Below, piece by piece: positions 56,253 to 64,000 of a stretch of 64,000 nucleotides of DNA. Where the stretch lies: positions 7,451,047-7,515,046 of the forward strand of contig OU452221.1 in NCBI GenBank assembly GCA_911728455.2. The letters run 5' to 3'. This DNA comes from Marthasterias glacialis. Taxonomy: Eukaryota > Echinodermata > Asteroidea > Forcipulatida > Asteriidae. The notes beneath the pieces were generated by a model. The model was not told the origin of the DNA. It ran no database searches and was given only the letters and a program-made list of their open reading frames with translations. The position numbers and the translations under genes are program-made. Positions within the stretch are counted from its first letter, which is position 1. Each line of letters begins with the position of its first letter.

Positions 56253-56905
56253 ATGATTGCTTCATTCTTGAAAGGGCAAGGCCACCAAGGCATTTTTTTT
56301 TCTTGATAAAGAGCACTACTATGAGGAAATTGTAAATATTTGTACTGGAACATTTCAAGGGCACCAAGGCAATGACTGGGGGCAACAGAGGCAATAGACC
56401 GATCCCTTAAGCCCCGCCTACCTTATCAACTGCCTAGCAACATCACATGGCGTGACTTTCTTTCCACGATCGCAGTGGTGGTTTGGTTGCGGCCACATAC
56501 ATATATCCGATACACACACGTACATGGTTTTCATGAACGGTTTGGATTAATCATTTAGTTTCGTGGCCTTTTAATCAGTGCCTTGAGTCCAAAGAACAAT
56601 GCAGACAGGAACACTGTCAAACCACTTTTACACAACTGTACAGGGACCACTGCTGTGGGATTTGCAGTTGCACCAACAGAAATATGAAAAAATTAAAACA
56701 AAACAAAAGTAAGTACAGTTGTGTGTGCTCTTGTGTGTCAGAACAATGGCGGAGGTTTGTTTACTTTTCTAAGGAGATTTTTAACGTGTCGGACCTTTGT
56801 CGGACTTTCAGTGGCGTTGTCAAGGCTGTGATTGGTCAAAACGTTAGTAGGCGGGGCTTAATGGATTGGTCTATTACCTCCGTTGCCTCTGTGAAGTGTC
56901 AGGCC
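56253..56905 (-). repeat. Family M copy 7 interrupted by family F
   Basis: The M sequence GGGCAAGGCCACCAAGGC ... GGGGGCAACAGAGGCAA ends at 56394, and resumes at 56874 with TTACCTCCGTTGCCTCTG. Joining the two gives exactly the length of the intact copy at 24221-24245. Confidence 0.85.
56395..56873 (-). mobile_element. Family F MITE, copy 2 (479 bp), nested in M
   Basis: TAGACCGATCCCTTAAGCCC at the left and GGGCTTAATGGATTGGTCTA at the right. It is inverted relative to 52842-53299, with which it shares the whole interior. It is longer by a few small insertions. Confidence 0.9.
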
Positions 56906-57240
56906 TGCTACTGACAGATAATGCATGTTAGTTTCAGACAGTTTTGGAATATTGTCTATTGGGGGAAACTTTGAATAAAACCAATGAGCCACAACTGCAA
57001 GAATTGCTTAAGTGTTAAGATGTACAAAATGTGTTCATGGACAGGCATTAGAAGTATGGACTGTTTTCTCGTACTTATATTTGTATGTTTTTAAACTGCT
57101 TGTACAAAACATGGAACCGAAAGTTTGCTCTACAAAGCACCAGCCTGTAGGAGTCTTGAGCCTTGTTTTGAATCTCATAGAGATCTGTGTTATGTTAGGG
57201 AGATTGTAGCTGGCAGGGTGATGGGATGCTTAAGGTCAAG

Positions 57241-57265
57241 CCCCCCCCCCAAAAAAAAAAAAAAA

Positions 57266-57297
<32 letters not shown>

Positions 57298-57298
57298 G
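57241..57298. repeat. Poly-C, poly-A and (AAC)n run
   Basis: About 10 C, 18 A, then about nine AAC units. The glutamine-rich and cysteine-rich frames across it are artefacts. Confidence 0.95.
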
Positions 57299-58780
57299 TG
57301 GGGAAAATTTCGGCCAAAGCAAGAAGAAAAATAAAAAGGCGTTTTATTACAAATTGTCACTTGCGTTTTTTCTCTGTGTAAAATTTTGGGCAAATCAACC
57401 CCTCTGTCCCCTCCCCCTCCCTGAACCAAAGAGTCCCCATATGCTTATGTCTGTGACATTACAAAAGCTGACACCCTTTTTAAAAGAAGGCCTCAATTTT
57501 ATTCCATTTGACATACATTAGATAAAAACCAAGATGGCGTCTGCAGGAGAAAAGCATTCTGTGGCATTAGGCTCAATATTTTCCAGTTGGTCTGGTGCAC
57601 TACTTTCACTAAGAGCTTTTCAAGACACTTTAACATGATTCGGTTAAACTGTTCTACCACTTAGGTCGCCTTGGCCCGTCAATTATTTAATCCCATTGAT
57701 GATAACTGTACTGAGCATTTTGCACATGCCGTAAGGATCTTATGTACATGCCGTTTGTTTCCAAGCATAAAATCGAGGGATGCCGTGGTTGGCTAAACAC
57801 AATGAAGTGTTTATCTCAACGGTGGACATATTTGTATCATTCGTGTTCCTGCACCATCACATGATGATACGAGCTCTGAGCCGAGCTCTAATCAATATAT
57901 CAATCCTCCCCTTTGCGGTGCCCGCCCTCCTGTCCGTGGGGAAGAACAAAGCCCTGTGAATGCAGACGTCAATAGCGAATGCAGTCTCAACTCAAAGTGC
58001 TAAGAAGAAGAGAGAGAGAAGTGGGGGGGGGGGGGAGAAGTGTAATGGTTCACATGGACGTTTGCGTTTTAATCTCCTATGAGGCAGGGGACTATGAAAG
58101 AGCGCATTACTTACAGACCCGTGAGCCCATTGTGTGGCTCGGCAGGGACAAAAGCAGAACGCTGCACCTCATGGTGTTAGTAACTAGTTACCACAATCCA
58201 GTATGGCCACAAGTTCAATTGAGGCCTTACAGACTTGACTAAGAGTTGTAAATTCAGCATCAAAAAGCACTTGCCTGCAGACGTGTGACCTTAGATACAA
58301 CAAGAACCACGAACTAGTAAGTATATTTAATAGGTTTTTTTTTTTCCTTCTGAAAAGTTCAACCGTTTTCAATTCAAAAATTGACGCAAAGAAAAAAACT
58401 TTACCAGCGACAGTTTTCAATTCTGGAAGGAGGTGCAGTTTCATCAATACAAAAATCGTTGCCACTCCTGGGAACCAGTACAGATGGTTCCAGATAACTC
58501 ACGCATGTAAAACAACATCCAAGGACGGGCGGACACCAGCTGGATTTGATAATACCATCTCATTGTACATTGTTGTAGTTAGTGTAGCAGCTGCTTGTAA
58601 GGTGAGGTACACGTGCATCTAATGTCCCATTCTTAATTCAGGCTTTATGAAAAGAAAACCAGTAATCTCTTCCGTAAAAAGGTTAACAGTTAAATGCAAA
58701 TGATGTTCTCTGATAGGTTTTTCCCCGACTCTTGCCAGTGTGTACATACATAGAGAGGATGAACTATAATTGGGTAATCG
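57299..58780. other. Unassigned; candidate conserved noncoding block
   Basis: From about 57500 to 57970 the DNA is repeat-free and of mixed composition (CAAGATGGCGTCTGC at 57532, a strong YY1-type word; CATCACATGATGATACGAGC). A G run lies at 58022-58034. No exon can be supported. Confidence 0.35.
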
Positions 58781-59057
58781 GGTTGGTGTGGTGGTATCTT
58801 TCCTCGCCTTCCAACTCCAGGATCCCGGTTCGAATGCCGCTGGGGGCACTTTGTGGATTGGGTTTTTCAGTCCCTACCTGATTGCGTGGATTTTCTCTGG
58901 AATAAATCTCTGGGGGTTTTCCCTCCAAAATCTAAAACTGAAACTTTCTTCCTTGTCTTCTCTCCACGGGGTTCTTGGCTAGTACAGTGATTAAGTTCGC
59001 TTTTTCTGAGAATCCTTGGCTTCACAACCGGAATAAATGAAATGAAATGAAATGAAA
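58781..59057 (+). mobile_element. SINE-P, full copy with (AAATG)n tail
   Basis: The tRNA-like head contains GGTTGGTGTGGTGG (box A region) and GGTTCGAATGCC (box B, 58827-58838). The body includes GGGTTTTTCAGTCCCTACCT and TCTAAAACTGAAACTT. It ends in four to five AAATG units (59036-59056), a typical LINE-mobilised simple tail. Confidence 0.75.
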
Positions 59058-59649
59058 TACAAGAGTCTGTCTTGTAAAGTTATCTTTGGTAGGGAGGGTT
59101 AAGATGAGATTATTTCTTGAGGAGGTAGAAGATCCCTCTCATGATCAGCCTCGCTCCCATGGCCAGCACGCCATATTGATACGGTCCTCTTGTCACTAAC
59201 CCCTGGAAGGGAAGCACTGACCAACAATGCTGATTGGCCACCAAAAGTTACTGTTCTGCACACACGCTTGTTAAAAACTTTTGAGCGCTTGCAAGGTGCT
59301 TGAAGGGTGCTTAGTATGTGTAGGTCGAAAGGCAAGTATTTTGACACGATCTCATTTCAAATGAATAATGTTTTTACACGGTCACCCTAAACTGCATACA
59401 TTTAGACACGTCACAAAATCAAAGAAGGGTGAGAGGGGACCAGTTGCTTTATGACGTGATGCCTCTTTTGCAGCATTGTTGCTCATGCGCTCTGCGTACA
59501 GCTCTAAAACAGAATGGATCAACCACAGGACTAATTAAAATAATCTATACATTTGAATATTTCAAAGTCACACTTCCAGGGGTTATGATCGAGCAAGGGG
59601 AAAAATGGCGCGTCAAGATCGTACACCATTGGGAACGAGGTTGCTTTCA
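59058..59649. other. Unassigned noncoding DNA
   Basis: Short overlapping frames only (up to 109 codons, running into the next repeat). Confidence 0.35.
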
Positions 59650-59850
59650 TGATGTCCAACACTATTGTGATTCCTGCATCAGGGATGAAGATCAATTAAT
59701 ATTAGTTTGCCATTCACCAAACTATGATTTAAAGCATTGTATTCTCAGTGGTCTTTGAGTCTCGGGGGGGGGGGGGGGGTGGCAGGGATTTCACAAACCA
59801 GTTTGGGAGTCAAACCCACAACCTTTCAGGCGCTTTGGGTACTTTGGGTA
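59650..59850 (-). mobile_element. SINE-O, degenerate copy
   Basis: CTGCATCAGGGATGAAGAT, AAGCATTGTATTCTCAGTGG, a G tract (59765-59779), then GGGAGTCAAACCCACAACCT, which is a decayed box B in reverse. Confidence 0.5.
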
Positions 59851-60444
59851 TATTCATATATTGAAAGAAAGCAATCAGTTTGACATTTCAGTTCACTCGT
59901 ATTGCGTAGGAAGCATACCCGTCTTCAATTTGAAATTTTATATTTACGGTCACATCTGAAACATGATTATTTCCCCCCCCCCCCCCCCAATAGAGTAGTT
60001 CATAGTATGTAATTTCAGGCAATTCCATTCAGCTGATGATGTACGTCAGCCACATCGTGATGCATTGCTGTGTCACCATAGAAAGTAATATACAAAAAAA
60101 TCCCAAACTTCCAACCCGAGATGACATTTAAGATAGTACATCCGGGTTTTTTTTTTCCTTCGTATTTAAACCCCCCCCCCCAACCTAATGTACTACGGTT
60201 AATCATTACTCACTGGTTACATTTAATTCAACCCCCAGATCGGATTATATTAACTAGTGTCATTGTTTATCAGTGAATGATGGGCTGTGTTATTAGTCTG
60301 TCTGCAGACCATGCATCACTCGTTTAATGGTTTTTATAAGAGGCCATTATAATCATAGCCAGGATACAGTTTTCGAGAAGGGTCATAGTATACATGGTTC
60401 CAGTTCTGCATAATTTAAAGGGAAGGCTGGTCGGAAACTTTGTC
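59851..60444. other. Unassigned; two C tracts
   Basis: C runs at 59972-59988 and 60171-60181. No gene. Confidence 0.4.
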
Positions 60445-60600
60445 TTTGAGAGGGCAAGGCCATGTATGCTTTGTAAAGGGCACTTCCATTGGAAAAATCT
60501 TAAAGTAGATTGGGAAACGTTTGAAGGGGCACCAAGGCCAAGACCAGGGCAACGGAGGCCATGGTCTCCGTGGCCTCTGTGTATTTCCAAGCCTGGGAAG
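60445..60600 (-). repeat. Family M copy 8
   Basis: GAGAGGGCAAGGCCATGTAT, TTGTAAAGGGCACTTCCATT, GGGGCACCAAGGCCAAGACC, GGCAACGGAGGCCATGG. Near-complete, and the inverse of the copy at 928-1091. Confidence 0.85.
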
Positions 60601-61814
60601 GCTACAACACTGTGTGTTTTTTCCCTAATTATTTAAGAATGCATTTAGTTTAATCTTTTAAGGTAAACTTTAAGAAATTCTTCTGAAAACTAACTGAAGA
60701 ATAAATTTTATCTGAAAAGGTTATACCAAGTATAAACTGTGAATGATGTAGGTTCATTGGTAGTATATTTGCCAGTTGCTGTAAAACACAAACAGACTGA
60801 CCTACCAGGTCCTGTAGACTTTGTTTTTCCTGTAGACTTTGTTTTTCCATTTTAGCCTCATCTCAAAAGATGCACCCAACAGCAACAAAATGTAAGAGTA
60901 ATAATAAAAATAATAAAAAAAAGTGATACTTTTTTTTTTAATTTAACGAATAAGAACAAGTTTCTCATTTTTATTTTCTTCTCCACTTGTGGTTATTTTT
61001 AGAGAGTCTGTAACTCTAAAATTTTACAACCCAGAGTGTTCTGAGACCAAAGTGAGGCCCAGACCCTTGGGTCATTTTCACATGTTTTTGAGCCTACTTG
61101 AAAAGTGAATCACACCCCTGCTTTACCAGTTTCAAGGCTTGTTTTTTGTTGTTGTAACTCTTTGAATAAAGTATGTGTATCTATAATGAAGCCATGCAAT
61201 TGAATTATGGATTGGTTGTTATTAACAGGTGTGATAATTGTGCTCACAGATGATTGGTACGTGGTAATCATAATCAAAATTGTTTCTCCGTTGACCTGGG
61301 GCTGCTTACCACAGAATTCTTCGCTTACGATGCACTGTGAAAAGCATATTTCTACAGGTTAGAGGCGCACAATTTCACTGAACTTACAGGGTGTTCAAAC
61401 TATGTACCAATGATGTGTTAGTTTTTGACAAGACAATATGGGAGGTACGTAATACAGTGGGCCCTCTACAGTTTGCTCAGGAGGGGTCATTTTCGCAGAG
61501 GTTGTTTCGCAGCATCTGCCACATGACCCCAATTGTTTAAGTTCATTTGCAGTTTGCAAAGTAGCAAGGTTTTATTTTTCTCTGTTTACAGCATTAAGTT
61601 TTGGGGGTTTTTTTTGTAGGCAGGTAAATGTTTTTTCACATTCATGTCAGCCACTTAAAGGTCCCAAACTGCAGGTGTGATTCTTGTTTTTAGTCGACCC
61701 CTTTTGGGGAAATCGCCTCTCCTAAGTAAACTGTAGAGGGTGCACTGTAATGTGAACAGTTTGTAACCATCTTGTTACCCTACCATTCAACCAGACCTGC
61801 AACACAAAGAGTCC
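60601..61814. other. Unassigned, with repeat fragments
   Basis: AGAGAGTCTGTAACTC at 61000-61015 recalls family Q. 61300-61385 (GCTGCTTACCACAGAATTCT, AGCATATTTCTACAGGTTAG) is a truncated family B copy. No gene. Confidence 0.4.
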
Positions 61815-61946
61815 ATTTTCCTCTGTTGCCCCAGGTCTTTGGCCTTGGTGCCCCTTCAAAAGTTTCCAGTAGACTTTAAGATTTTTCGATGAAAGTGCCC
61901 TTTGCAAAAATGGCCTTGCGCTCCCAAAGATGAAATTCCAAACCCG
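61815..61946 (+). repeat. Family M copy 9
   Basis: TCTGTTGCCCCAGGTCTTTG, CCTTGGTGCCCCTTCAAAAG, AGTAGACTTTAAGATTTTTC, CCTTTGCAAAAATGGCC. Complete right end. Confidence 0.85.
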
Positions 61947-62272
61947 AACGACTGTTCCCATTTCGCATATGGGAAAACAGGCAAAGATAAAGTGTGATCT
62001 GTGAAATTATCAGTAGACTCTAGAAGGGGAGAGCGCACTTAAGCTAGTGTACGTGATATTGCATCAATGTACAGGCTCTACCTCATACAGGTATCTCTTG
62101 ATGCTCCACACACCAAATAAGAAGCTCTTAAAGATCACCCGTGATAAGAAAAATAGCGGAGCAACAGTTCTTAGGTCGTCGGTCGTAGTTATTTATTTCT
62201 CTGAAATATTGGGGATTGTTTTGTAGACTTATCTCAATCAGTAAGCAATGATAGTTACCCAATTGGATCCCT

Positions 62273-62432
62273 GGGCCCAATGTCATCCAGCTGATGAGCA
62301 GAAGATTTTGTTTTAAATGCAGAATACCCTTGCTGAGGAGGTATGGGTTACCAGCCAAAATATCTTGTAATTTACATTGTTGTGAATGGTACCCTGTATG
62401 TTTTTTGCTTATCAAATAAAACTGCTGAAAAT
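62273..62432 (-). mobile_element. Family A MITE, degenerate
   Basis: GGGCCCAATGTCATCCAGCT, GGGTTACCAGCCAAAATATC, GAATGGTACCCTGTATG. The right end is lost, and family T begins four bases later. Confidence 0.7.
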
Positions 62433-62435
62433 TAT

Positions 62436-62747
62436 AGGTCTTTCCACACAATCAATTTCTGATCCGTGCCAAAAGCTGCACTGTTCCACTCCGGGTTGAC
62501 TTCATAAGATTTTAACACGGTTCAAATCTGCTCTGCTTTCACACTGCCTGATGTGAAATCGGCTTTTTTGCTACATGTGTAATTCTCTATACGGGTCCAA
62601 AAAAACCTCAAGCCACCTCCCGAGCAGGGTTGGTTTTGACACGGATCGAGCGCTCTACACGGGTCAGTGCCAAATTTAAATGTAGCATGTTGCAGTGTGA
62701 AAAAGTCAGTCAAACAGGGAGATTTGTCATAGTGTGAAAAAGCCTTA
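62436..62747. mobile_element. Family T MITE-like element (312 bp)
   Basis: AGGTCTTTCCACACAATC at the left and the inverse TAGTGTGAAAAAGCCT at the right. A third GTGTGAAAAAGTC lies inside at 62694. Single copy in the window. Confidence 0.55.
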
Positions 62748-64000
62748 TGCTCTGCTTGATAGCTTTATTAGGCACCAACCTCCCTTTATTGGTCAGAAAT
62801 ATCATGTGACCTAAACAGTGTACAAGAACTGATGTACAGATCGTTTGGGAAAGAAAATTGTTGAAAACATCTTACATATCACCCTGAGAAATAATACGTA
62901 TCTCTGTATTGTGGATAAAGCAGCCAGTGTAATGTTGTGGATTCATTATGATACTTAACACTTTTCGCACTTGTTCAAAGTTCAGCGAAGACTGATAACA
63001 TCTTAGAATTTGTCAATGAAAAAATAACTGACTTCAAATATAGACCGTATCTATAGCTCTATCCCTTTTACAGAAGTTCATTTGGAGAAGATTTTGAACA
63101 TTATTACAGGATTTTGGCTTTGCATTGATGTGATAGGATTATTAGGTATACCATGTTAAAAGGTCTCTTAAAGTAGAGGTGTTGGCTGTGAAAAGAGCCT
63201 TGTGGTTGTTCTCTCTAGTCATCGGCAGGAGACCATTTTGTTATACTGTGTTCATATAGATCTTCTGTATTGATTCTGAACCCCAATTTTTTCTCTCAAT
63301 TTGCCAAAAGTCTCACGAGGACTTTATGTTTGAGAAGTCAAGATTTCACTGCAGATAATTGACTGACATTTTGGGGGTTAGTTTGCTTTCTCTCCCCACC
63401 CCCCTCCATATCTAATTAGGATTGAAATCAGTGAGCATAATATTGCATGATCCACAGATGGAGGTTTACTCACACTGTTCTTCCCCAATCTTTCCCTCAC
63501 TTGTGGTTTCGGACCATTATGAGGATGTCATTTAATTTGGTTCATTTCAAAAAGAGCTCCTGGGCTTTTCTTTCGTGGCAACCACTGATGAGAAAGAGAT
63601 GTGCCTGAGGAGACGGGAGGTCGGAAAAGGCAAGCAGGATGATAGTAAGATAGTAGAGAGAGGAAAGATGTCTGATGTGAGGAGGAAGATGGTGGTAGTA
63701 GCTATTGGGTAGCCAAGTAGGTTACATCCAACAAAATATCTGAAATTCAATTTAATATGGGGTCGGGGTTTTTGGGGGGTTCCATTTTTCAGAAACATAT
63801 ACTTGTGGATAAAATGAATAAGATGTTCACTGAGACAGGAAATTAAATAACTGAACAGACAGATAACGAAGATGAAACATGTCTTGTGTTGCATGTCAGT
63901 GATTTCTTGAAGGGTTTTACATCATTTGTAATTACAGAAGGGAGGAATTTCCAGCAAAATATTCAGCTACTGAGAGACAGCAATGTACCAAATGCAATGA
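62748..64000. other. Unassigned noncoding DNA
   Basis: No repeat or exon recognised. The 115-codon minus-strand frame at 63547-63894 crosses purine-rich DNA and is not convincing. Confidence 0.35.

Overview
This is eukaryotic, almost certainly metazoan, genomic DNA of roughly 37-40% GC (by eye). Not one protein-coding gene, rRNA gene or intact tRNA gene can be recognised in the 64 kb. The longest uninterrupted reading frame is 179 codons and has no recognisable domain; nearly all other open frames are short and fall in repeats or low-complexity DNA. The window reads as a large intron or intergenic desert. Dispersed repeats of the kind ending GGGCCCAATTTCATAG, tRNA-Leu-derived SINEs and CR1/jockey-like LINE tails suggest a marine deuterostome, most likely an echinoderm and perhaps a sea star. 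That assignment rests on my memory of such repeats and was not searched.

The dominant content is short non-autonomous DNA transposons (MITEs). About fifteen families can be defined inside the window because two or more copies can be aligned, or because both terminal inverted repeats are visible. Here they carry working letters: A (GGGCCC, AGAGCTGCTTAAGC), B (GGGCCC, GAATTCTGCGC), C, D, E and F (termini TAGACC...GGTCTA), G (CAGGGTTCTCCCC, 5-bp target duplication), H, I, J (hAT-like, 8-bp duplication), K (AGTGGCATA-CCAG/AGCC), M (gene-desert repeat with CCTCTGTTGCCC), Q, S, T, U and V. Three tRNA-derived SINE families, three LINE reverse-transcriptase C-terminal fragments and many microsatellites and poly-G/poly-C tracts accompany them.

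Layout: 1-9 kb has M, a 142-bp MITE with CTCF-like arms, B, K with a nested TTAA-flanked MITE, and A with a nested C. From 9 to 18 kb there are I, a tRNA-like sequence, Q, paired copies of D and G, a 5 x 21 bp expansion inside M, and H. The stretch 18-24 kb holds a LINE tail, a possible 5-prime exon, Q, a hairpin and E. From 24 to 36 kb come M, a degenerate minisatellite, a cluster of A, a candidate exon, a tRNA-Leu SINE, S and SINE-O. At 36-42 kb a ~600-bp segment occurs twice, and the second copy is interrupted by G, which is itself interrupted by E. Between the two copies lies a LINE remnant broken by two MITEs. From 42 to 54 kb are J, S, V, two abutting A copies, SINE, F and a 50-bp minisatellite. 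From 54 to 64 kb there is the best coding-exon candidate (54939-55098), M interrupted by F, SINE-P, and T.

The most interesting signals are: a probable LINE-SINE partnership through a shared 3-prime tail; a MITE carrying an inverted pair of CTCF-like motifs; an internally documented three-level nest with its empty site present in the same window; a duplicated segment holding conserved SOX-type motifs; and several unrelated MITE families with the same TAGACC terminus.
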